A stretch of 8,118 bases of DNA from UBA668 sp046076025. Lineage in GTDB: Bacteria > Actinomycetota > Acidimicrobiia > Acidimicrobiales > Ilumatobacteraceae. The stretch covers positions 1 to 8,118 of the forward strand of contig JBJTRF010000050.1 in assembly GCA_046076025.1 (NCBI GenBank), in the 5' to 3' direction. The notes under the pieces were generated by a model. That model saw nothing but the letters and a program-made list of their open reading frames with translations. It was not told the origin of the DNA and did not search any database. Numbering within the stretch: position 1 is the first letter of the stretch; each line of letters begins with the position of its first letter. A program made the translations under genes and the position numbers. Positions 1 through 5,941 of the stretch are shown here, in pieces.

Positions 1-392
1 GCGACTGGCTGCGCGGCCAGCAGGGCCTGGCGAAGCTGCCGCTCGGCTACTTCGGCGCCAGCACCGGTGCCGCCGCCGCGCTCGCAGCCGCCGCCGAGTG
101 GAGCGAGCACGTCGGCGCAATCGTGTCGCGCGGCGGCCGCCCCGACCTCGCCGGCGACTGGCTGGGCGATGTCGACGCGCCGACCCTGTTCGTCGTCGGC
201 GAACTTGACGCGACGGTGCTGGATCTCACCCGACGGGCCCAGCGCGGGATGGTGTGCGAGACCGACCTGCTGGTGATCCCCGGCGCAGGCCACCTGTTCG
301 AGGAGCCCGGCTCGCTCGACCAGGTGGCGCAAGCGGCACGCGACTGGTTCGTGCACCACCTGCCGCGGCCCGGGCGGTGGGCGGCGGGCTGA
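1..392 (+). CDS. Alpha/beta hydrolase (dienelactone hydrolase-like), C-terminal part
   Basis: This is the last 129 residues of a serine hydrolase whose 5' end lies outside the window; the first complete codon is at 3 and the TGA stop at 390-392. The fragment has all three parts of a catalytic triad. The nucleophile elbow GASTGA has Ser at fragment residue 20, the likely acid is Asp69 in VVGELDATVLDL, and the likely base is His97 in PGAGHLFEEPG. The run VSRGGRPDLAGDWL (41-54) and the HLFEEPG ending closely resemble, from memory, the hydrolase half of actinobacterial phosphoribosyltransferase-dienelactone hydrolase fusions. Whether this protein has the transferase half cannot be seen here. The substrate is unknown and the protein is probably cytoplasmic. 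The gene converges on the minus-strand surface protein, with 48 nt between their stops. Confidence 0.88.
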   Translation, partial: DWLRGQQGLAKLPLGYFGASTGAAAALAAAAEWSEHVGAIVSRGGRPDLAGDWLGDVDAPTLFVVGELDATVLDLTRRAQRGMVCETDLLVIPGAGHLFEEPGSLDQVAQAARDWFVHHLPRPGRWAAG

Positions 393-393
393 C

Positions 394-408
394 TGCCGTC
401 GGGCGGCA
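394..408. terminator. Weak hairpin between convergent genes
   Basis: TGCCG (394-398) can pair with CGGCA (404-408) around a 5-nt loop, starting one base after the hydrolase stop codon. It lies in the 48-nt gap between two convergent genes, where a terminator would be expected. The stem is only 5 bp and has no T-tract on either side, so in GC-rich DNA it could be chance. Confidence 0.2.
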
Positions 409-440
409 CCGCAGCGCCGGCCAACGATCCGACTGCGTCG

Positions 441-1079
441 TCAGGCCGTCTTGGTGCGCAGCGCCAGCGCAACCGCCACGCCGCCCAGCGTGGCCAGCAG
501 CATCGCAACCACGGTGCGATCCTTCGACGTGTCGCCGGCCTCGGGCAGCACCGAACCCGACGCGGCGTCGGTGGTGGTGGTCTCGATCGCCGGCACGGTG
601 GTGGCGGGCGCTGTGGTGGACGGCGCCGTGGTCGATGGTGCGACGGTGGTGGGCGGCGGGTCGCCGACGGTGATCGTGCCGCCCTCGAGACCGGCATGCG
701 GCTCGTCGCTGCCGTGCAGGTTCTGCACCACCACCGAGTAGGTGCAGACGCCCGACGAGAGGCCCGACACGGAGAACTCACGCGTGTACGAGGCGGGCCC
801 CGCCTCCTCGAAGCGGAACACGACGCTGAGGGGGCTGATCGTGATGCCGTCGCATCCGTCGCCGGGAACGATCGACAGCTGCAGCAGCGGATTCGTGCTC
901 GAGAACTCGCGAGTGGCGGTGAGCTCGAACACCGCGGTGCCGCCCACGTCGACCGAGTCAGGGCCGTCGTGGGTGACGGTGACGAGCACCGCAGGCGCAG
1001 CCTCGGCCACGCCGGCGAACAGCGGAGCCGACGCGGCCATGAGCGCAACCCCGGTAATGGCAAGTAGGCGACGGATCAC
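441..1079 (-). CDS. Secreted surface protein with C-terminal LPEAG sorting-type tail
   Basis: This 212-residue protein is probably exported and anchored to the cell surface; its function is unknown. From the N-terminus there is a signal peptide (basic IRR, hydrophobic stretch 5-25, likely cleavage near the AEAA at 25-28). A Thr/Ser/Val-rich domain (about 30-138) follows, resembling an Ig-like beta-sandwich, with Cys76 and Cys112 as a possible disulfide. Then comes a Thr/Pro linker (about 141-170) with TTAPSTTAPATTVPA-type repeats. The tail has LPEAG (178-182), a hydrophobic segment (about 189-207) and a short basic end (RTKTA). That order matches sortase substrates, but the motif has Ala where LPXTG has Thr. 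The start is the GTG at 1079, because the signal peptide begins there and GGGGG lies 7 nt upstream. Reading further upstream gives low-complexity sequence that overlaps xthA. It is 127 nt downstream of xthA. Confidence 0.82.
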   Translation of the reverse strand: MIRRLLAITGVALMAASAPLFAGVAEAAPAVLVTVTHDGPDSVDVGGTAVFELTATREFSSTNPLLQLSIVPGDGCDGITISPLSVVFRFEEAGPASYTREFSVSGLSSGVCTYSVVVQNLHGSDEPHAGLEGGTITVGDPPPTTVAPSTTAPSTTAPATTVPAIETTTTDAASGSVLPEAGDTSKDRTVVAMLLATLGGVAVALALRTKTA

Positions 1080-1086
1080 CGTGAAA

Positions 1087-1091
1087 CCCCC
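1087..1091 (-). promoter_or_regulatory. Ribosome binding site supporting the GTG start at 1079
   Basis: On the minus strand GGGGG sits 7 nt before the GTG start of the surface protein. It is a purine run, not a perfect GGAGG, but it is the only one suitably placed, and it agrees with the signal peptide in choosing this start. A TGCTAT hexamer (1098-1093, minus strand) lies just upstream, but I see no convincing -35 element, so I do not call a promoter. Confidence 0.4.
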
Positions 1092-1133
1092 GATAGCACA
1101 GACGCGACCGAATGCCGCGGATGCACTCTCGCG

Positions 1134-1148
1134 CGCCGCAGGCCGGCG
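1134..1148 (-). terminator. Possible weak hairpin downstream of xthA
   Basis: CGCCG and CGGCG arms (1134-1138 and 1144-1148) flank a 5-nt loop, about 60 nt beyond the xthA stop and before the surface-protein start. It could separate the two transcripts. The stem is short and no T-run follows in the direction of transcription, so this is only a candidate. Confidence 0.15.
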
Positions 1149-1206
1149 GAAGAAACCGAAGGTCCCGGCACCACCACGGCGCCGCCCGGCGGGGTATCTC
1201 CGGTCG

Positions 1207-2061
1207 TTACGGGCGGTAGCGCACCACGAGCGGGGCGTGGTCCGACCACCGCTCGGCATATGACGGCGCACGGTCGACGACTGCATCGACCGCTGTCGCC
1301 GCCAGGGCCGGATCGGCGATGTGGTAGTCGATCCGCCAGCCGGCATCGGTGTCGAAGGCCTTCCCGCGCCACGACCACCACGTGTACGGGCCCGGGCCCT
1401 CGCCCCCGAGTTCGCGTCCGACGTCCACCCAGCCGCGCCCGTACAGGCGGTCGAACCACGACCGCTCGACCGGCAGGAACCCAGCGCGAGTGAGGTTGCC
1501 CTTCCAGTTCTTGATGTCCACCTCGCGGTGCGCCACGTTGAGATCGCCGGTGAGCAGCACCATCCGCCCCTCGGCGCGCAGCTGGTCGAGGCGCGCACCC
1601 GCCCCGTCGAGGAAGGCGAGCTTCTCGGCCATCCGAGACTCGGAGTCGGCGTCGCCGGTGTGCACATACGCCGACACCACGGTGAGGATGCCTGCATTGA
1701 CCTCGATGTCGGCCTCGCACCAGCGGCCCGATCCGTCGACGCCTGCGGGCAGGCCGCGAAGCCCGAAGCGCGCCGCGGCAATCGGACGACGCGATGCCAC
1801 GGCAACGCCGGCGCGGCCCTTCGAGGTGCTCTCGTCGTGTGCGACATCCCAGCCGCGGCCGGCGATCTCGTGCACCAGTCCGTGCACCATGTCGTCGGGA
1901 GCGCGCACCTCCTGCATGGTGATCACGTCGGGCTTCCGGGCGCGCACCCAGTCGCCCATGCCGTTGGCACGAGCGGCTCGGAGTCCGTTCACGTTGACGG
2001 TGGCGATTGACAGTGGCTTGGCCCGGCGAGCGGGCGGCGTCGCGGGTGATGGCGCCGGCAT
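1207..2061 (-). CDS. xthA: Exodeoxyribonuclease III (AP endonuclease, EEP superfamily)
   Basis: This 284-residue enzyme belongs to the Xth/Ape1 family of Mg-dependent phosphodiesterases, which cut DNA at abasic sites and remove 3' blocking groups in base excision repair. The family motifs appear in order. They are NVNGLRAA (23-30, catalytic Asn25), MQEVRA (49-54, metal-binding Glu51), SAYVHTGD, LLTGDLNVAHREVDIKNWKG (catalytic GDxN), TWWSWRGKAF, GWRIDYHIAD and the terminal SDHAPLVV, which supplies the catalytic Asp-His pair. The length is close to that of E. coli XthA (268), the surplus being a short Pro/Ala-rich N-terminus. YVHTG replaces the more usual YVPNG. The ATG at 2061 is one base after the esterase stop (TGA-C-ATG), and I see no strong ribosome binding site of its own, which suggests translational coupling. 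It looks intact and functional. Confidence 0.95.
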   Translation of the reverse strand: MPAPSPATPPARRAKPLSIATVNVNGLRAARANGMGDWVRARKPDVITMQEVRAPDDMVHGLVHEIAGRGWDVAHDESTSKGRAGVAVASRRPIAAARFGLRGLPAGVDGSGRWCEADIEVNAGILTVVSAYVHTGDADSESRMAEKLAFLDGAGARLDQLRAEGRMVLLTGDLNVAHREVDIKNWKGNLTRAGFLPVERSWFDRLYGRGWVDVGRELGGEGPGPYTWWSWRGKAFDTDAGWRIDYHIADPALAATAVDAVVDRAPSYAERWSDHAPLVVRYRP

Positions 2062-2062
2062 G

Positions 2063-2977
2063 TCAGGCGAACGCAGCGCGCAGCAGCGCGGCCGCGCGCG
2101 CCTGCGCGTCGGCAGCAGCGGGAATGGCAACGGGGAGGTTGTAGAAGGCGTGGATCTGCCCGTCGAACCGCCGGTGCTCGACGTGCACGCCGAGCGAGGC
2201 GAGCCGCGCTGCGTACGCCTCGCCCTCGTCGCGCAGCGGATCGAACTCGCACGTGATGACATGCGCGGGCGGTGTAGCCGCCAGTCGTTCATCGGTGGCA
2301 TAGATCGGCGAGATGCTCGGGTCGGCCGGGTCGATGCCGGTGGTTCCGAGGTAGTGGCCCACGAACCACTGCATGCCGGCCTTGGTGAGCAGGTAGCCCT
2401 CGGCGTTCTCGTCGATCGAGGGATGCGACAGCGTGAGGTCGGTGACCGGGTACACGAGCACCTGGTACCGCAGGCGGGGGCCGTGCTCGAGCGCCACCAG
2501 TGCTGCGAGATTGCCGCCCGCCGAGTCGCCCCCGACCGCCACGCGACCGGCGTCGCCGCCGATCTCGGCTGCGTACTCGAGCACCCATTCGGCGACGGCG
2601 AGGCAGTCATCGAGCGCTGCGGGCGCGCGGTGCTCGGGCGCGAGGCGGTAGTCGACCGACACCACCACGCAGCCCGCCTCGGCGGCGAGGCGCGAGCACG
2701 TCGGGATCGACTCCTCGGCCGAGCCGATCACCCAGCCGCCGCCGTGGATCCAGACCACCACCGGCCACGGCCCGGGGCCGTGGGGCGTGACGACGACGCA
2801 CGGCACGCCAGCGATCGGCCGGCGATCGACGGAGGCCACGTCGGGAGCCTCACCCGACAGCATGGCCATGCCAGCGAAGGCGGTGCGCGCCGCCTCGGGT
2901 GTCTGCTCGTGCAGGGGCGGGCCGCCGGCAGCAGCCAGCAGGTCGAGCACGTTCTGTGCTGCGGGTTCGACGGACAT
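2063..2977 (-). CDS. HSL-family (family IV) alpha/beta hydrolase, carboxylesterase
   Basis: This 304-residue esterase has the full signature of the hormone-sensitive-lipase family (alpha/beta hydrolase fold-3). The oxyanion-hole motif HGGGW is at 78-82 and SVDYRLAPEHRAPAALDD at 107-124. The nucleophile elbow GGDSAGGN has Ser152, the acid Asp246 lies in EFDPLRDEG, and the base His276 in GQIHAFYNLP. Such enzymes hydrolyse short- to medium-chain esters; the physiological substrate cannot be read from sequence. There is no signal peptide, so it is probably cytoplasmic. The ATG at 2977 is chosen because AGGAGG precedes it and it gives the normal family length. A reading frame extending upstream overlaps the methyltransferase and has no family character. 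It follows the methyltransferase by 43 nt and precedes xthA by one base. Confidence 0.93.
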   Translation of the reverse strand: MSVEPAAQNVLDLLAAAGGPPLHEQTPEAARTAFAGMAMLSGEAPDVASVDRRPIAGVPCVVVTPHGPGPWPVVVWIHGGGWVIGSAEESIPTCSRLAAEAGCVVVSVDYRLAPEHRAPAALDDCLAVAEWVLEYAAEIGGDAGRVAVGGDSAGGNLAALVALEHGPRLRYQVLVYPVTDLTLSHPSIDENAEGYLLTKAGMQWFVGHYLGTTGIDPADPSISPIYATDERLAATPPAHVITCEFDPLRDEGEAYAARLASLGVHVEHRRFDGQIHAFYNLPVAIPAAADAQARAAALLRAAFA

Positions 2978-2981
2978 CGAT

Positions 2982-2987
2982 CCTCCT
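2982..2987 (-). promoter_or_regulatory. Shine-Dalgarno AGGAGG for the family IV esterase
   Basis: On the minus strand AGGAGG lies 4 nt before the ATG at 2977. It is the best ribosome binding site in the window. It fixes the esterase start and rules out the upstream in-frame starts. The spacing is slightly short. Confidence 0.75.
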
Positions 2988-3020
2988 CGGGTCGGGAGCA
3001 TCATCGCGCAGCGGAATGGC

Positions 3021-3641
3021 TCAGCGTCCCGCTGCCTCGAGTTCGAACATCGGCACGCCGTGGCGCGGCACCCACATGCCGGCACCGACCTGTCGGAAGT
3101 GTGCCTCGAGCCGCCGCCGGTACCAGGCACCAGTTCGACGGTGGGCGACGAGGTCGGTGCGGTCGGGGTCGACGATGTCGCGCAGGTCGGCGGCGGTGGG
3201 CAGTTCGAGATACAGCAGGTGGCGCGTGGCTGCAGCGAGGTGCTCGATCGCCCGCTCGACGCGTTCATCGGTGACGTAGTGCAGCACGCCGTGGCAGACC
3301 ACGAGGTCGAACGGCCGCGGCGGCCGCCACTCGGCGATGTCGCGGCGCTGGTGGCCCCAGGTGGCGCACGCGTACTCGCTGACGTCTATCGACGTCACGC
3401 GCACGGCGGGATGGGCATGCCGGTACCAGTCGCGCCACAGACCGGTGCCGGCCCCGACGTCGAGCATCGAGCGAATGCGGATGCCCCACCACGCGGCCAG
3501 TTCGTGCACGCCGGCGGCGAGGTGGCCGATGCGGGCCGCATCGTGCACGCCCTGGCGACCGTAGAAGCGGCGGTAGTACGCCGCGTCGAAGCGGTCGGGA
3601 TCATGCGGTGCTGGTCGGAGCTGGCCCATCCGCCCCAGCAT
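3021..3641 (-). CDS. Class I SAM-dependent methyltransferase
   Basis: This 206-residue protein has a Rossmann-fold methyltransferase core. Motif I is MLDVGAGTGLW (59-69), which binds SAM. The acidic residue ending strand 2 is Asp86 in VTSIDVSEYA, a further Asp is at 101 (RRDIAEW), and motif IV is FDLVVCHGVLHYV (111-123). The N-terminal HDPDRFDAAYYRRFYGRQG resembles the cap of small-molecule methyltransferases, and the C-terminal third (LELPTAADLRDIVDP and on) would form the substrate side. The substrate is unknown. The start is uncertain. ATG at 3641 (used here) and ATG at 3629 (202 residues) are both plausible, and a GTG at 3689 would add 16 residues of low-complexity Arg/Pro sequence; none has a strong ribosome binding site. 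It is the first gene of the probable methyltransferase-esterase-xthA unit. Confidence 0.85.
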   Translation of the reverse strand: MLGRMGQLRPAPHDPDRFDAAYYRRFYGRQGVHDAARIGHLAAGVHELAAWWGIRIRSMLDVGAGTGLWRDWYRHAHPAVRVTSIDVSEYACATWGHQRRDIAEWRPPRPFDLVVCHGVLHYVTDERVERAIEHLAAATRHLLYLELPTAADLRDIVDPDRTDLVAHRRTGAWYRRRLEAHFRQVGAGMWVPRHGVPMFELEAAGR

Positions 3642-3696
3642 GGCGGCTCGCCCGCGTCCCGTCGGGTATCGCCGAGCGGTCGGTCGCACGACTGAC

Positions 3697-3729
3697 CAGG
3701 TGATGAGCCGCCACCGGCTCGGTCACCTG
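3697..3729. promoter_or_regulatory. Two-part hairpin/palindrome in a divergent intergenic region
   Basis: CAGGTGA (3697-3703) pairs perfectly with TCACCTG (3723-3729). Inside it, GAGCCG (3705-3710) pairs perfectly with CGGCTC (3715-3720) around a CCAC loop. The two stems are joined by T3704, which can wobble with G3722, and one bulged G (3721). That gives 13 Watson-Crick pairs in 33 nt. It lies between divergent genes, 51 nt before the ATG of the ARPP-1 gene and 55 nt before the preferred methyltransferase start. It could be an operator for both genes or a structure in the 5' untranslated RNA. No T-tract follows, so a terminator is less likely. I see no convincing -10 or -35 element nearby. 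Confidence 0.5.
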
Positions 3730-3780
3730 TCCGTGCCGGGGCGGCGTCACGCGGGACTCGGGCCAGTGCGTCCAGCCATC

Positions 3781-4752
3781 ATGACCAACGCAACTGCCTT
3801 CCTCCCGTCCCTCACCCACGCCGCGATCGGCTCGCCGATCACCAGCGGCGGTGTCTCCCTCTTCCCGGTGTACCTGCCCGGCGGACCCGTGCCGGCCTCA
3901 CCCGTGATCACCGGCCCCGGTGCCGGCGTCGAGATCGCCGAGCAGCCCCATGCCACGGTGCCCACGCTCCGTGCCACCAACCACTCGGGCCAGCCGGTGC
4001 TGCTCGTCGAGGGCCAGGTGGTCCGCGGCGGCCAGCAGGACCGGGTACTCAACGTCAGCATCGTGGTGCCGGCCGGCCAGTCGATCGACATCCCCGTCAG
4101 CTGCGTCGAGCAGGGCCGCTGGAGCCGAGGCGGCCACTTCGACGACGGCCGCTCGTTCGCCACCCGACGGGTGCGCCGGGCCAAGACCCACGGCGTCAGC
4201 GAGAGCGTGCGACAGCGTGGTGACCGCCACTCGAACCAGGGCCTCGTCTGGCAGTCGGTGGACCTCGAGATGGACCGCCTCGGCATCAGGCACGAGTCGC
4301 AGTCGCTGCTGGCGATCGACGATGTCGCCCGCGGCGAGGCCGAGCGTCCCGCCGGGCGCGAGCCGCAGCGCGAGTCGCACTTCGACGTGATCATGGGCGC
4401 CATCGACGAGCTGACCACGTGCGGGCCGCTGCCCGGCCAGTGCGGCGTCGTCGTCGCCCACGGCGGCCGCCCAGTGAGCCTCGAGTGCTTCGCGACCCCC
4501 TCGCTACTGGCAGCGCACTGGCCGGCACTCGTGCGCAGCATCATGCTCGACGCCCCCGACCGCCCGGTGTCGCGTCCGTCGGCCACGCGGGCGCTCAAGT
4601 TCGTGCGCGATGCCGCCTCGCGTCGTGCGGATGCCACTTCCGGTGTCGGCCTCGGCACTGAGCTGCACATCCGCTCCAGCCGCCTCGTCGGCCAAGCCGT
4701 GGTCGTGGACGACTGCGTGCTGCACGCATCGGCCTTCGCGCTGGCAGCATGA
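3781..4752 (+). CDS. ARPP-1/DUF6569-type domain protein, function unknown
   Basis: This 323-residue protein matches, from memory, the ARPP-1 domain (DUF6569), a family of unknown biochemical function. The diagnostic features are PVLLVEGQVVRGGQQDRVLN (72-91), the following hydrophobic strand SIVVPAG, and IPVSCVEQGRWSRGGHF (104-120) with a central Cys108. Later come NQGLVWQSVD (152-161) and the FDVIMGAIDEL helix (201-211). There is no signal peptide or membrane segment, so it should be cytoplasmic. The ATG at 3781 is chosen because family-like sequence (FLPSLTHAAIGSPI) begins there. An in-frame ATG at 3640 would add 47 Arg/Pro-rich residues overlapping the methyltransferase start and the palindrome. 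There is no clear ribosome binding site, so the start is less certain than the family call. The TPR gene follows 46 nt downstream on the same strand. Confidence 0.83.
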   Translation: MTNATAFLPSLTHAAIGSPITSGGVSLFPVYLPGGPVPASPVITGPGAGVEIAEQPHATVPTLRATNHSGQPVLLVEGQVVRGGQQDRVLNVSIVVPAGQSIDIPVSCVEQGRWSRGGHFDDGRSFATRRVRRAKTHGVSESVRQRGDRHSNQGLVWQSVDLEMDRLGIRHESQSLLAIDDVARGEAERPAGREPQRESHFDVIMGAIDELTTCGPLPGQCGVVVAHGGRPVSLECFATPSLLAAHWPALVRSIMLDAPDRPVSRPSATRALKFVRDAASRRADATSGVGLGTELHIRSSRLVGQAVVVDDCVLHASAFALAA

Positions 4753-4798
4753 CGTCTAGCTGGCAGCGTCGCCGGCTCGCCCCCGACTGGACAGCCGC

Positions 4799-5902
4799 AT
4801 GAGCAGCGACGAATCAGGCATCGACGACGATGACGACGTCTCGATCGACGAGCTCGAGATTGATGCCCGTCGCGCCATGCGCTCCGGCGACCTCGAGACC
4901 GAGATCGAGCTTCGGGCCGTCGCCGCGCAGTTCCACATCGAGGAGGGCGAGCCTGGCCGCGCCGTCGAGCACTGCGAGCGGCTGATCGAGATCCACACCG
5001 GGGCTCAGGGCCCGCGCAGCGACGACGCCATGGTGTGGCGCGGCTTCCTCGGCCGTGCGTACACCGAGGCGCGTCTCTACGACAGGGCCGAGGAGGTGCT
5101 GCGCCAGCTGCTGCTCGACCGCACCGCGGTGCTCGGCCCCGACCATCCGTTGACATTCGTCATGCGCGGCAACCTTGCCCGTGCCATCGGCAGGGGTGGC
5201 CGCCCGACGGAGGCGCTCGAGATCGCCGAACAGCTGCTCGCCGACCGGCTGCGCGTGCTCGGCCCCGACCATCCGTCCACGCTCGACTCGCGTGGCCACG
5301 TCGCCCAGCTGCACGACCTCGCTGGCGATCCGGTCACCGCCCTGCGCATGCTGCGCGAGCTGCTCGACGATCGACTGCGGCTGCTGCCGGCCGACGACCC
5401 GGCCATCCTCTCCACGCAGCACAACATCGCCGTGGTCTCGGCGGTCGTCGACGGCACCGACCGCGGCATCTTCGAGCTCGACGCCAATGTCGCCCGTCTC
5501 GAGGAAGAGCTCGGCGACGATCATCCCGACACCCTCCTCGCCCGATCGCTGCGATGCGAGCACCTCATGCGACTCGGCTGGCACGCTGCCGCAGCAAACG
5601 AGCTGGTCGAGGTGCTAAGCGCACGCGTGCGCGTCCTGGGCGAGTTCTCGCCGGCGACGATCCTCAGCCACCGGATGTACCTCGACTGCCTCGTGCACCT
5701 CGGCCGGGCCGCCGAGGCACTGCCGCAGTTGCGTGCCTGCGAGCGCGCCGCCACGGCAGTGCTGGGCGACGACTCGCTCGACACCGCTGCGGTGCGGCGG
5801 GTGCTCGTGCGGGCGCTCGTGGCGTGCGGCGAGCACGCCGAGGCCGAGCGCCTGTGGGGTCAGCTGCCCGAGGGCAGCGACGGCCGCCCGCTCGACGAGT
5901 AG
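4799..5902 (+). CDS. TPR protein with seven 42-residue kinesin-light-chain-type units
   Basis: This 367-residue protein is an all-helical TPR scaffold, presumably for protein-protein contacts. Each unit is marked by a loop of the form LGPDHPxT, at residues 71, 113, 155, 197, 239, 281 and 323, exactly 42 residues apart. The best copies are VLGPDHPLT and VLGPDHPST; those at 71, 281 and 323 are degenerate. This 42-residue period matches TPR_10/TPR_12 and kinesin-light-chain repeats, not the classical 34-residue TPR. The N-terminus is very acidic (DDDDD at 9-13). There is no signal peptide, membrane segment, catalytic domain or DNA-binding domain, unlike many actinobacterial proteins in which such repeats follow an NB-ARC ATPase. 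The ATG at 4799 is the first start in frame; its ribosome binding site is weak. It probably shares a transcript with the ARPP-1 gene. Confidence 0.9.
   Translation: MSSDESGIDDDDDVSIDELEIDARRAMRSGDLETEIELRAVAAQFHIEEGEPGRAVEHCERLIEIHTGAQGPRSDDAMVWRGFLGRAYTEARLYDRAEEVLRQLLLDRTAVLGPDHPLTFVMRGNLARAIGRGGRPTEALEIAEQLLADRLRVLGPDHPSTLDSRGHVAQLHDLAGDPVTALRMLRELLDDRLRLLPADDPAILSTQHNIAVVSAVVDGTDRGIFELDANVARLEEELGDDHPDTLLARSLRCEHLMRLGWHAAAANELVEVLSARVRVLGEFSPATILSHRMYLDCLVHLGRAAEALPQLRACERAATAVLGDDSLDTAAVRRVLVRALVACGEHAEAERLWGQLPEGSDGRPLDE
5129..5276 (+). repeat. 22-nt exact direct repeat 126 bp apart inside the TPR gene
   Basis: The 22 bases at 5129-5150 recur without change at 5255-5276. The offset of 126 bp equals 42 codons, so the copies encode the VLGPDHP loop of two successive TPR units in the same frame. 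The identity extends to synonymous positions. This suggests fairly recent duplication of a unit or gene conversion, although strong codon bias for the same residues could contribute. Confidence 0.8.
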
Positions 5903-5915
5903 TCGCTGCCGACCA

Positions 5916-5939
5916 GCCGGCGTGCCCCGTCGGGCCGGC
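5916..5939. terminator. Candidate bidirectional terminator between convergent genes
   Basis: GCCGGC at 5916-5921 can pair with GCCGGC at 5934-5939 around a 12-nt loop, in the 39-nt gap between the stops of the TPR gene (+) and the HNH nuclease gene (-). The position suits a shared terminator. There is no T-run, the loop is long, and each arm is itself palindromic, so the evidence is modest. Confidence 0.3.
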
Positions 5940-5941
5940 CG

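Noticed and set aside
580..660. Short GC-rich repeats suggesting a CRISPR or dispersed repeat
   Set aside because: The repeats are irregular codons of a Thr/Pro/Ala linker in a coding frame, with no constant repeat length or spacers. The similar run at 6540-6600 has the same explanation.
1080..1847. Upstream extension of the surface-protein frame into xthA
   Set aside because: The added residues are low-complexity Arg/Pro/Ser, overlap xthA out of frame and would bury the signal peptide. The GTG at 1079 fits a normal exported protein.
2978..3268. Upstream extension of the esterase to 401 residues
   Set aside because: AGGAGG precedes the ATG at 2977, the family length is about 300, and the extension overlaps the methyltransferase.
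1349..3274. A 641-codon open frame on the plus strand opposite xthA and the esterase
   Set aside because: It lies antisense to genes with clear family motifs. Opposite the esterase it is in the complementary codon phase, where G/C-ending codons keep the reverse frame free of stops. Its translation shows no recognisable domain.
3640..3780. Longer ARPP-1 start at 3640
   Set aside because: The extra 47 residues are Arg/Pro-rich without family similarity, overlap the start of the divergent methyltransferase and cross the palindrome.
4814..5584. A 256-codon minus-strand frame opposite the TPR gene
   Set aside because: It mirrors the TPR repeats in the complementary phase, and the repeated motifs in it derive from the sense-strand repeats.
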